Under the pieces are notes generated by a model. It made no database searches, was not told the DNA's origin, and was given only the letters and a program-made list of their open reading frames with translations. A stretch of 64,000 nucleotides of DNA from contig NC_092323.1 in assembly GCF_036785885.1 (NCBI RefSeq), forward strand, positions 16,438,501 through 16,502,500, read 5' to 3'. A program made the position numbers and the translations under genes. Origin of the DNA: Coffea arabica. Lineage: Eukaryota; Streptophyta; Magnoliopsida; Gentianales; Rubiaceae. Shown here piece after piece: positions 1 through 10,895 of the stretch (the first letter of the stretch is position 1; each line of letters starts with the position of its first letter).

Positions 1-127
1 ATGTGGATGAACTTATTTATTCTCCATGTTCTTTTGTAACTTTCAGTAATAATGTTTAATTTGAATTGTGCATCCTCTTTTTTATGTTTTGGATATTGGC
101 ATCCTTTAACGTGATGTATCTAAGCAG

Positions 128-3100
128 GAACTGATAGGATTAGTAGAGGTGCAATTGGAATTGTTCCTGAGGAGCTCACTGAGGATAACTATGAGGAATG
201 GAAAAGATGCTTGAAATATTATTTGGTTGGTCATGGCCTTTGGGGTGTTGTTAGTGGAAAGGAGCAGGATCCTCTAAAAGAGAGTCAAGATAAGAAACAG
301 GAACACGAGGAATGGCAGAAGAGGAATGCATTGGCCTTACATGCCATCCAACTTTCATGCGGAACACGAACATATGTTAAAGTCAAAGCAGCTCACAATT
401 CTGCCCATGTTGCATGGAATCATTTGGCTGAAAAACTAAAGCCCCACAAACTACTCACAGCACATGACCTTGAAGATGAAAACAGCCATGGTGAAGATGA
501 AGGTAACTCTCAATCATGTTGCTGATAAAATGTCTATGTTTGACATATAATTTAGGAGTTAACTGATGAGTTTTTCTCTCTTGGAAAAATTTAAGTGTTT
601 TATGTGGTTCATTTGATGTCATGGGGCATTAGGAGCAAAAATTATTATTTAGCAATTTCAGATTTTTGTCTGATTTTGCTCTTGGTCCATTCCTTTTCTT
701 TTCTTTTGCTCTTTGAGCAACCAATTCCTGACAGAGATTTTTGTGTACATTACTTCAAATAGAGCTCCAATTCATCTATTCAGGCTCTGTTGCACCAAAT
801 AATGATGGAGACTTGGGGGTTGGGAGTCCTAGCTAAATTGCCATAAGAGGCCATGCAGCATATCCTCCATAGCATGGACTGTGTCATTTAATTATTGCTC
901 ACCATCCAGTAACAATATTGTTGCAGTGCCTACTCTGAACCAAACAGGGAAAATTATTCTCCAGCCTATGGTAGTGATAAACTTGCTCCTAAAGAGTACA
1001 TATTCCACGAATAGATTAGTAAAATGCCACCTTCATACCAAAAATTATTTCAAAGATTTTCTGATTTTGATCTTTACTTCCTCAATTTTTTATGCTCCTC
1101 ATCAAAATTTCACGTGTGCCTTGTATGAGCTCATTATTATATGGGACCCTGTTAGAGATATTAAATGAAACAAATTCTAATGTTTACAGGACAGAAAGAG
1201 TACCTTCATTATGAGAAATTGTACAAAGCAATCGAGAAAGGTCATTTTCATCTCACAAAACATCTCCTTGATCAAGAGCAACACGCTGTTAAGGCAATAG
1301 TTTCATCACATAATGAAACTGCACTTCACATTGCCATTCTGGGTGGACACATAAGAATTGCAAAGGAGTTATTGCACAGAATGGCACGAGAAGACTTGGA
1401 AGTTGTTAATGAATATGGATCCACAGCTCTGACTCTTGCTGCAATCAGTGGTGAAACAAGGTTGGCAAAGGCAATAGTGGAAAAAAATGACAGGCTACTT
1501 ATCAAGGCAAATGACCGTGACGACGGGCAGCTTCCTGTCATTGAGGCTGCTTTGTATGGTCAAAAGCATATTGTTAAGTATCTATACAGGGTAACACCAA
1601 AGGAGCATCTAAGTCCAGATAGGGGTGAAAATGGAGCTACATTGCTTAACGCGCTAATTACAGCAGAAGTATATGGTTAGATTATAGATATAAAAGGCAA
1701 CATAGCAATCTGCAACACACACTGCTTCATTATATGTGCCTCTAACTCCTGCTTTTTAATTGTTACAGATGTTGCTTCAATGCTGCTTCGACGGTATCCA
1801 AAACTTGGCGTCACCCCTGATCATAATGGTGACTACACTCTCAGGTTACTGGCTCACAAGCCATCTGCATTTCCTAGTGGAACCAAACTTTCTTTCTGGA
1901 AAAATTTGATCTATTCATGTGAGTGTCCTTTTTCCAGTTCTACTTTACTTTGATCACTGACTTGTATGTAATGAAGCAAAATATTCTGCTCTCCAAATCA
2001 ATAATAAGCCCAACAGTCTAAGAACAATGGCCATTCTACATTTTGTGGATTTTTATGATGTTTCAGTTATCATGTCAGTATGCAATGTGGATTGTTTTTC
2101 AGTCCAAGTTGTCGGGCAAGATAAAATCTTCCACCAACAAGAATATTAACTAGCCGTGATCAGTAAATGTGTACTAGTGTTAGGGAATGCTACTCATACC
2201 ATCTATATATGCCCCAGGTGTAATGGTACATTTTCAATGGGGGAGTACAACAGATTCTCATGAAGGTGAGGTAACAAATGCTCAAAGAGCAAGCATGACT
2301 GAAGACCACAACATTGACATTCATGATCCTAGTGATGATGAGATGCCTAAGACAGGGAATCAAGGCCTTACTAGCTCTGGTATGTAAAATACCAAGTTTC
2401 TTTTCCAAAATTCCTTCTGTTGCACATTAAAGACTTCTAGTTTTTTGTGGTGGGATCTCTCCTTACTTTTTCTCTCAATTTTTTAGCAGTAGTTTGATGA
2501 CAAAGTGTAATGCATTGGATTTTAATAGGTAAATAATCTGATATGTGGTGGACTATCTAGGATTGGGAGAAACCAGAGGAAAGTTCAAAAATTAGGAGGA
2601 TTCAGCCCCACATTTTGGAACTTTTTGTAGTAAAGATAGAACATTGTTTCCTTTCAACGACGAGCAATGAGGAACTTTTCAATTCATGTGTGCATTAACT
2701 ATAAATGGTAAAATAATAAACTCAGCTGCTTCCATGTGAACTAAAATGAAGTGGCGCTTGACCCATTGGCCACCAGGTAGTGGGGCATTTGCCATCAGGT
2801 AATATCAAGGGGCTGAATATAGCTTGCTAACAGTGTCTATCACAAGAGTTCTTAAGAACGTAATCTAGCTAGCATTGCTGCATTGGCATATGCTGAATAA
2901 TCTTAACCTAACTAGCTACAAGAATAATTCACGACTACACCATGAAAGAGGGGGTCAATTGACCTCCTGACTTGCATACAGCTTTCCAAATCATTCACTA
3001 CTGCTAATCTTAAAGGCAAGATAGTCAAATCTTGTTAGTATGTAAAGGACCCGAACATCAGGTTTTCCTAGGGGATTGAAACTCAAGCCTATGTTCTGTT

Positions 3101-5275
3101 AGACAAGAGTGGATTGGTTAGGTCACCAACCTTTACTCCTCCTGAGGCAAGTTGGACTCCTAAGTGTAAAGATAGCTTATGAGAAGATCACCTACATAGG
3201 GATCCATGTAGATAGTGCAACAAGAGATGTAAACAACAAGGCAAAACATGTATAGGGATGGTAATGTTCATCTTCAGGTCTTACCAAGTTCTGTGGACTT
3301 GCATCTGCACCACTCAAGATTCAACTCATGGAATCTTTATTAATTTTGCTCAGGCAATTGTACTGACAACCACTTAAAATCATCTCCAATCTACAGAGTT
3401 ATCTAAATTCAGATATGTAGGATTATGTTAATTTACCATATATCAGAATGTGAGGTGCTTTCTCGTTTGTCTTAGTTACCTCAGCTTGTCTATAGGAAGA
3501 AGTGGATCTCTCTTCCATTTTTGACAACTTATACCACTGTATCTAGTTGGTTACTGCCTCCTATCCTTACCATCTTGTTCTGAGCTTTACATCCTTTGTA
3601 TATTCCACTAGATATTATTCATATCATCTAATTCACAAGATTGTCCATCTAATTCTGTTCTTTTTAGTTTCAGTGTCAAGTGGTATTGTATTTTAAACCC
3701 CACTTTTTCTGCTCTGCTTAGCTTGCATGCATGCTTTAAGCAGGCACGCAAGTTTTCTATGCCTACTATTATTTACTCGAGTACACCATTCATTTAGATA
3801 TCGTTATTCAGTTGTGCAACTAATACGCTGCTACAGTTCTTTTTTATTCCGTTGATCTATATCAGTAATTGGTTCCGTCTCATTTTATTCATCCTGTGCA
3901 TATTTTTCTTGCAGTACTGAGGATTTTGCGTGGACTTGGTTGGCTCATGTTAAGATGCCTCGGTTTGTTTCACGAACTAACATTTTTTACTCAGGCAAAC
4001 TATGATAATTTTCTAATGTTTTCTGTTGATTTCAGTCCCAGATATAAAGCAAATACATGACAGGAAATTGATTCATAAAGAAGCCATTCAACTGCTAACC
4101 TGCATATTTAAGGAAATCCGGACATTGAGCAAGAAAGAACTTGAAAAGATGGACATTGATAAAATTTTGTATGATGCGATTGAGCATGGAATCATTGAGT
4201 TCGTTGATGAAATTTTCAAATTTACGCCAGAAATCATATATAAAAAAGACAAAAGGGGCAGAACACTTTTTTCACATGCAATTGTGCTTCGCCAAGAGAA
4301 AATTTATAGCCTTATATACGCCTTGGGAACAAGAAAGAGCATACTGGCACGTAGGCATGATTATTTCCAAAACAATTTCTTACATCTAGCAGCCAAGCTG
4401 TCTCCAGAGTCTCAACTTGACAGGGTTTCTGGAGCAGCTCTTCAAATGCAAAGGGAACTACAATGGTTTCAGGTTGCAATTTAATTTGTGGTCAATATCC
4501 TATTTTATCTTAGTCTGCCATGTTTTTGTGGTCGTTTGCTTTTGTTTTGATGTCTTATGGCATATGGATATAAAAGCTGGAACAATTCTTTATCTAATCG
4601 TACTGTCCTAGTGAGGCTTTGTCCCTGACATTATATATTCTGTAGGAGGTTGAGAGTATTGTACAACCAAAGATGAAAGAAGAGAAGAATGGTAGTAATA
4701 AAACACCTTCCGCCCTCTTTTCTGATGAGCATAAGGTTTTGGCCAAGGAAGGAGAGAGATGGATGAAAAATACAGCAGGATCAAGTATGATTGTGGGAAC
4801 TCTCATTTCTGCAGTCATGTTTACAACTGCCTTCACAGTTCCAGGCGGTAATCATAGTACAACAGGGCTCCCTGTCATGCTAGAAACTCAACCAAAGGCA
4901 TTCTTGTTTTTTATGGCATCAAATGCACTGTCGATGTTCACTTCTTCAACATCGATTCTGATGTTCTTGGGGATTCTCACTGCACGTTATGCAGAAGAAA
5001 ATTTTCTCAAGTCCTTACCCACAAAGTTAATATTTGGAATCACATGCTTGTTCATCTCGATAGTCACCATGATGGCGTCATTTGGTACTGCTCTCTATCT
5101 GATGCTGATCAAACAAGTAGCTTGGATTGCCTATCCAATCATTGTTTTCTCTGTTATTCCAATAGCTCTTTACTCATTGCTGCAATTCCCTCTTCTGGTT
5201 GAGATGATCAGTCGCACATACGGATATGGCATCTTTGACAAACCTAGAAAGAAACTCTTCAGTTTTCATACCTGA
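128..5275 (+). CDS. Ankyrin-repeat protein with PGG domain (5' partial)
   Basis: Six exons fit with consistent phases: 128-502, 1190-1675, 1769-1918, 2218-2379, 4036-4472 and 4646-5275. They encode 746 visible residues. The first exon opens at an AG acceptor in phase 1, so the start codon lies in an upstream exon outside the window. Exon 1 holds the DUF4219/UBN2-like module (NYEEWKRCLKYYLVG) common at the N terminus of this plant family. Exon 2 carries ankyrin units (ETALHIAILGGH, STALTLAAISGE), and exon 5 carries a degenerate ankyrin region (NNFLHLAAKL). Exon 6 holds the PGG domain, with the first membrane helix ending in TFTVPGG-like FTVPGG, then three further hydrophobic helices and a basic tail. 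Relatives (ITN1/ACD6 type) are membrane proteins in defence and salt responses. The partner and role here cannot be read from sequence. No frame break is seen, and the gene looks functional. Confidence 0.88.
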
Positions 5276-5492
5276 GTTACTGCCAGCATCTCTTCATTCT
5301 GTTTTATCATGACATTCTGTATTCTGCTTGCGATGGATTGCTTTTCGATATTGTTTTACAAATAATCCTTATCTGTGATGTTTTGAGTAGATTTCACAGG
5401 TAACATTTATTTGTTTTGACTCATTTGTGTTGTCTCCAGCTGGTGCTGGAATTCTACGAACTCCTTTGATTCTGAGGATTCCTTAAGCTATC

Positions 5493-5498
5493 AATAAA
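5493..5498 (+). promoter_or_regulatory. Poly(A) signal of the ankyrin gene
   Basis: A canonical AATAAA lies about 220 bases after the TGA stop of the ankyrin/PGG gene, in T-rich 3' flanking DNA. This suits the near-upstream element of a plant 3' UTR. The assignment rests on position and motif only. Confidence 0.4.
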
Positions 5499-8434
5499 GC
5501 ATACCTATGGATTGTTTTACCTAAAGCTGATACTTTCATTTGCTCTACCAAGTTCTGTTATCCGATTTATAGTATTATCAATGCAGCTAACATGAATGTC
5601 TTAGTATTATTGCTGGTTGTTCTGTGAGGATAAACCATAAAAGCTAAATCAGATCCAAAGTTGTACAAAAATGAAAAGGCTTTTTTTTTTTCTCATATGA
5701 AGATTTGGCTTGAAGATTGTCCGTAGGTCTCTCAGCATCTGCTTTATCACTCTTATCCTTGAGAAACCTAATGAATAGATGTCTTCAAAGTGTTTTAACT
5801 CAAATTAGTAATCTATTTATTTGCTTAATGAACACAAAATAAAAAGGGAAAATTCTTTAGCTAAATAACTTTTACACAGTTATGAGTTATGTTAAGGTTA
5901 TCCTTTCCTAAATTCTCTACACTCTATTGAGAGGCCAGCTAAAGGAGGCAGGAACCTACAATTCTATACCCTGCTAGTTTTAATTCATGTTAAAACAGTT
6001 TAAAGAATTGCAGCTTTTGAAAAAGAGTACAAGATCATGTTAGTTATGGTTTTCCTTATGAACTGCCAGCTGATTTTCAAACAAATCTGTGCTATCCAAC
6101 TTTGCTACACTGCCCAATTCCTTGGAGGAAAAGCTCAAGTTTATTAGTGGTTCATATAAATATGTTCTTCTCAATTATGTTCTCAGTAAACAGCAGAAGG
6201 CTCAACAGATGAACTTAACTTCTTCATTCTTTGTAGCTATTTGAATACTGACTCATTGTTTTTGTAAAACTTTTCTTCCATCTTAGCAAGAATATGTGAT
6301 AAATTGCAAAGCAGACTTTTGAAGTTCATGGACTAAACTCTTTTGGTTGGCCATGAATTTCTACCAAGTATTTAGTTCGTGAATCTTATATCTGTCTTGG
6401 TTCTTGGTATTCCTAATTAAGATCAGGTGCAAAATCCAAACCCTTTAATTTAAAAAGTCATTAATGTACTTCCAGTTTAAAATTACTATGGAAATGCATG
6501 AATTTAACTCTTCTTCTTCTCCTTTTCTTGGCAAATTAAAAGGACATCCACTGAGTCTCACTAGAACATATATAATGCTGGCATGATTTAGGTAAGCCCT
6601 TTTTAGGTCATGGCAATTTTGGCCTCCAACAATTTAATAGAAATAAATAAAAGTGCTGGCTAATTTTATGGTCATGCAGTTAGAATGGCAACTGTATTTG
6701 GCCTATATTGCTAAATTTAGTTGCACTTGCACGGATGATTTTTAGGTGAAGAACATGTTTTATGTTTCTTGATAGATACTTTCTATACCTTTTTCTTACT
6801 ACTTCTTTTTTCGACTTAAAAAATTAATAAGTAAAACGTCTTATCAATCGAGTTACACTTCATTGTTAAGTCAGTGTTCGTTTATCATTATTTGATCTAC
6901 TAATATCTATACAATTCCTACCATTTTTCTTTGCTACTAAGTTTTTGTCGGGTAAAAATTTTAAAATGGAGGTAACAATTTTATCGATAATAGTATATGC
7001 AATATAAAAGAAAATAGAATTCTCCATGTGAAAACACTCCTTGAGAAAAACACCTTTCCTCACTACATGTTTTTGCTACTTGCTATTAAACTGAAAGCTG
7101 ATGAATTTGAATACCAATATTTTTTTAATACATCTCTTCGAGATTTAACTCAATTTAGTTGTGAGTGAAACCAAAAATAAAACAGAACAAAATATAATAG
7201 TTTAAGTGTTAAACTTTCAGTCATGTATTAATCTTAGAAAGCAAGCAAGGTTTCTTTTTCTTTTCTTTTCTTTTTTTTTTCCTTTATGGGAAATACAAGC
7301 TGGTTTTAATTGATTGATCCGAAAGCCTTACGTCCCAATTTTAATTCATGCGAATTCGAAACAAAAAAAATTAGATTTTTAGCAAAACATTTACCATAAT
7401 GGTGATAAAATAAAGGAGTTATAATATTTGATTTGAAATTCTAATGTTTGCATCATTTTACCAATACATGACAGCCTACAAAGGAAGCAAGGTTCGTCTT
7501 TCTCAAGACATTTTTATGAGACAAGCAGAACAAATATTTGTGCACTTGCATCTGGAAAATAAATGTTTGATCTGAAAGTTTACTATTTTGCAACCACATA
7601 TATTTATACTTTTAAAAGGAAAAGTTAATTGTTCCTTTTTAAGATAGAAATCACAACATGCAAATACATGGCAAGAACATTTTCTGAGGAAAACAACACT
7701 ACCATCAGGAATGCTATAATTAAAAAGTTAAAAAGAATTTGTTGAAAAGTCATCCTAAAAGACCATCAAATAAACAAAATGCTAGTTTCTTTAATGATAA
7801 TAATGTGCTTAAAAGTTAGTTAACGAATTGAATGAACATCTAATATTTGATATAATGAATGTGCACCTAATAACATTAAATGGAAAGCACCTTTTTCTTT
7901 TATTTTTATCCAAACGATTGTTTTGTTACATTCCAAATAATCCTTGTTATGTTTATGTTATGGCATAGAATAAAAAATTTAGTGCAATTAAATATGATGC
8001 TCTAATCGTATTTTTAAATGGCAATTCTTTATCTCTATATTAGGTTTCTAAATTGTTTAATTTAATGGTGAGTAATTGTTGTTGCTACAACTAAGCCTTC
8101 TTTCCAATTGCTTATAATCAGCTAATTACATTTCAAGTTAAAACTTATTCTTAGGTATTCTTGTTTGGTTTTTAACCTTTGCATCAGCTTATTTTTAAGT
8201 ATATATATAATGATGATCCAGCATCCTTGAAATGCTTGTAATAATTGCTCAATTTCTTCAAACTTTTAATCTAAAGCATGCTTTAGTTATTGTAATTTCT
8301 TAATCAATTTAAAAAAAAAACAGGAAGGAAAACGGAAAACAAGCCCTTAGAAATTGACCCTAAAATACATCCACGAATCACTTCACCAGATAATATTCCT
8401 AGTATGAAGTGCTACTCGATTACACAGTTCTTAA
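5499..8434. other. Intergenic, AT-rich, no gene seen
   Basis: About 2.9 kb of AT-rich DNA with homopolymer runs (poly-T near 5681 and 7263, poly-A near 8311). Open frames are short, without family resemblance or splice-consistent partners. No tRNA, rRNA or well-bounded transposon was recognised. Confidence 0.6.
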
Positions 8435-8852
8435 CAGTGGTGCAATCAAGTCAAGCCACTCGCAAGTAGCTTGTCGCGAGCGGCTTGGTCAAAAGCTTGG
8501 ACCGAGCTCGAGGTCGAGCTACTCGTTACATTCAAAGAGTCGAGTTCGAGCTCCAAAAATAAATACTCGAGTGATCGACGAGCTTAATCGAATTTTCATA
8601 TTATATTTATATTATCTATTCATATTATATTTATATTATATATTTTAAAAAAATTTATAGGTTTAGTTCAAAACTCGAGCTCGAGCTCGAGTAGATCGGG
8701 TTTGATATTTAGTCGAGCTCAAACGAGTCGAGCTCGAGTCCAAATTTATTTACTCGTTCGAGTTCGAGCTCAAATTCGAATAGCACTGATTGTGATCGAG
8801 TTCAAGTTCGAGTATAGTGCTACTCGAGTTCGACTCGACTTGATAACACCCT
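8435..8852. mobile_element. Mutator-like MITE rich in CTCGAG/GAGCTC motifs
   Basis: A 418 bp non-autonomous element flanked by a perfect 9-base direct repeat AGTTCTTAA (8426-8434 and 8853-8861). The ends form imperfect terminal inverted repeats: GTGCAATCAAGTCAAGCC inward from the left, and GTGTTATCAAGTCGAGTC on the complement from the right. The interior is packed with overlapping CTCGAG and GAGCTC palindromes around an AT-rich core (8590-8660). The 9-base target duplication fits the Mutator/MULE superfamily. No transposase frame is present. Confidence 0.75.
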
Positions 8853-9042
8853 AGTTCTTAAAAGAATGAGAAATTTTTTTTAGCTATTATGTACATTTGC
8901 GTACATTAAATAGTCTAAAAAGTACAGGTATAGGAGCTATTTTTCGAAACAACATGTTGACTAAGAATGAGAAGTAGACATATAATACTAATGCATATGT
9001 ATGTAAATTTGCCTTATCATTATATGAGGGTTAATTACTCTT

Positions 9043-9157
9043 TTTTTTTATTTTATCCTTTCCACCTTCAATTGCCAGGATTAGAATCCTAAAACTGGTA
9101 ACAGAGAAGACTCTAGGAGCCTTTTCCTAACCACTGGATCGATCCCAGTGGTAATAA
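9043..9157 (-). mobile_element. SINE-like tRNA-derived element
   Basis: On the minus strand a segment starts near 9157 with CCAGTGGTTAGG (box A-like), then GGATTCTAATCC (box B-like), and ends in an A-rich tail (T-run 9043-9051 on the plus strand). The order and spacing fit a polymerase III promoter of a short retroposon. Target duplications were not resolved and the boxes are degenerate. Confidence 0.4.
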
Positions 9158-9684
9158 AAAGTAATTATTTAAATACTACTAAATGTGTATTAAACAAATA
9201 ATCATAACACTGATTATGTGTAAGCACACACAATCTAGACATGGAAACTAGCGTGACAAGTAATTATTTATATCAGCATTAGTTGGATGTTTCACTTTAG
9301 CATCAGTGATTGGCTTGTATCCCACCCATGATAGAAACGATTTACTGCACATTAAGAACCTGCCTCTCATTATATTGGTCCCTTCACAATTTACATCTTC
9401 CTTTCCTTAATTGTTCTTGAATTATATTTATACCAAACTGAATTATATTTGATGATTAGAATATCAAATGTATAAATTGTTCTATCTACGCATATTTCAT
9501 TTGAAAAAAGGTACACACTGACCAAATTCAAAATTCCCTATTACAATTTACAACTCTATTGCATGAGTTGTTAAAGTGAGTATCTGAAACATAAGAAAGG
9601 AATATATTTAACGTGCAAATTTTTAGATTTGGGAAAATAACTCTACTCACAAGCTATTAAAAATTTGGAAAAAAAAATATACAA

Positions 9685-9840
9685 GGATTAATCTTTTATA
9701 CACTGACAGTGTATATACCGTCAATTTTGGATGAATGACAACTGTACAAAATTTGAATTTGAAAACCAACCTTTACATATATTTCATGGATCTAATCATA
9801 ATAGTGCATATGCACTGTCAATATATATAAAATTTACTCA
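9685..9840. mobile_element. Small MITE with palindromic ends
   Basis: The left end contains the near-perfect palindrome TATACACTGACAGTGTATA and the right end contains AGTGCATATGCACT followed by GACAGTG-type sequence read inward. The two ends resemble each other in inverted orientation (TTTATACACTGACAGTG against TATATATTGACAGTGC). A related copy is at about 40450-40625, and a weaker relative may sit near 20310-20450. Exact borders and target duplication are uncertain. Confidence 0.5.
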
Positions 9841-10110
9841 ATATCTAAACCATAACAAGTGAATAAATTTGACGTGTACACTTTAGAAATTGAAATCCCA
9901 TAAGACATGTCATTTATCTTACTCAAAATGAGTAGTATTGCTTGCATCTTGCACATATTTGCATATGCATAAAAGATTTAGACACAAACATATGGAAAGA
10001 AGAGTAAGAAGAGACAATGAATAAATAGGATAGACCTATATTTTAAAGACCGAACGACATAACATTTGAAAATCTTTGTACATCATTTTTTACGTCGCAT
10101 ATAGATTAAA

Positions 10111-10205
10111 TTTTTTTTTTTTGTCTGCAACGATAGATGTCGGGGTTGAACCCTGACCTCCAGCACCACCAAAAAGGGTGATGACCACTAGACCAAATGA
10201 TACCG
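10111..10205 (-). mobile_element. SINE-like tRNA-derived element
   Basis: Read on the minus strand, TTTGGTCTAGTGGTC (box A-like) is followed after about 30 bases by GGTTCAACCCC (box B-like). The element ends in an A-tail, seen as a 12-base T-run at 10111-10122. The tRNA-like boxes plus terminal A-run identify a polymerase III retroposon. A nearby repeated segment (ATAGATTAAA at 10101 and again near 10248) may be an insertion-associated duplication. Confidence 0.55.
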
Positions 10206-10690
10206 GAAAATGATACTTTAATAGTTTACAGCTATTAAAGCCACATATAGATTAAATGATACCGTAAAATTTATACTTTAATAGTTAACAGCTATAATCC
10301 GTATGCGCTGATTCAAATACCCCCAAATATATGATGCATTGATGTGCTTCGCAACAAATTCTACCTCTTCGGACACGTAAACCTTTCAAATTCATCTAAC
10401 CAACCACCCCACTAAACTCCTCCAAATTCGACAAAACCCCCCAAAAATCCAACGAACCTTTCACCTAAACCCCTCTCTCCAAGCCGTCTGCTCTACTCAC
10501 ATTCTCTGCTGAGAAAAGCCTTCAAATCAGAAACGGCTATTCTTTGCTCAAATGAAAAGCAGTCGAATTTACGCCTCGGGCGCACGCCATACCCCCCTCT
10601 CCTTCTCGTCTCTTCTCCGTCACAGACAGCGTTACATTAGTAATTCCACTCTCCCTCCGCCACGTCATCTGTGTAACGGACGCCTACCCC
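10206..10690. other. Upstream flank of the methyltransferase gene
   Basis: Between the SINE-like element and the promoter motifs there is a short near-repeat (GATACTTTAATAGTTTACAG and its copy 60 bases on), then C-rich, A-poor sequence typical of a plant 5' flank. No gene is supported. An open frame from 10552 runs through the promoter region and has no family resemblance. Confidence 0.45.
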
Positions 10691-10732
10691 ATTCCCGCGG
10701 GCCCCATCTCCATCTCCAAACCTCCCTATATA
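10691..10732 (+). promoter_or_regulatory. E2F-like site and TATA box of ATXR5/6-like gene
   Basis: ATTCCCGCGG at 10691-10700 contains TTCCCGC, matching the E2F/DP consensus. CTATATAG at 10725-10732 is a good TATA box. The start codon is 164 bases downstream, leaving a leader of about 130 bases. ATXR5/6-type enzymes act on newly replicated H3.1 chromatin and are known S-phase genes, so an E2F site is expected. Site use is inferred from motif and position. Confidence 0.55.
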
Positions 10733-10895
10733 GCCTTCTCTTTTTTGGTCTTCTTTCTTACAACCTCAGACCAGAACGAAAAATTTTTTTTAAAAGAAAA
10801 AAAAAACACAAACATGAAATTTTGAGCTCATTTTCTTTTCCGAATTTAACCTCGTACAATTGATTAATTTACAATTTAGTCCTCTCCTAACCAAA

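Noticed and set aside
881..1168. 95-codon frame between exons 1 and 2 of the ankyrin gene
   Set aside because: Flanking exons join in phase without it, and its content has no ankyrin or PGG-family resemblance.
3869..4060. Possible extra exon before exon 5 of the ankyrin gene
   Set aside because: The acceptor at 4035 gives a phase-correct join with exon 4, and the family motif VPDIKQIHD begins there.
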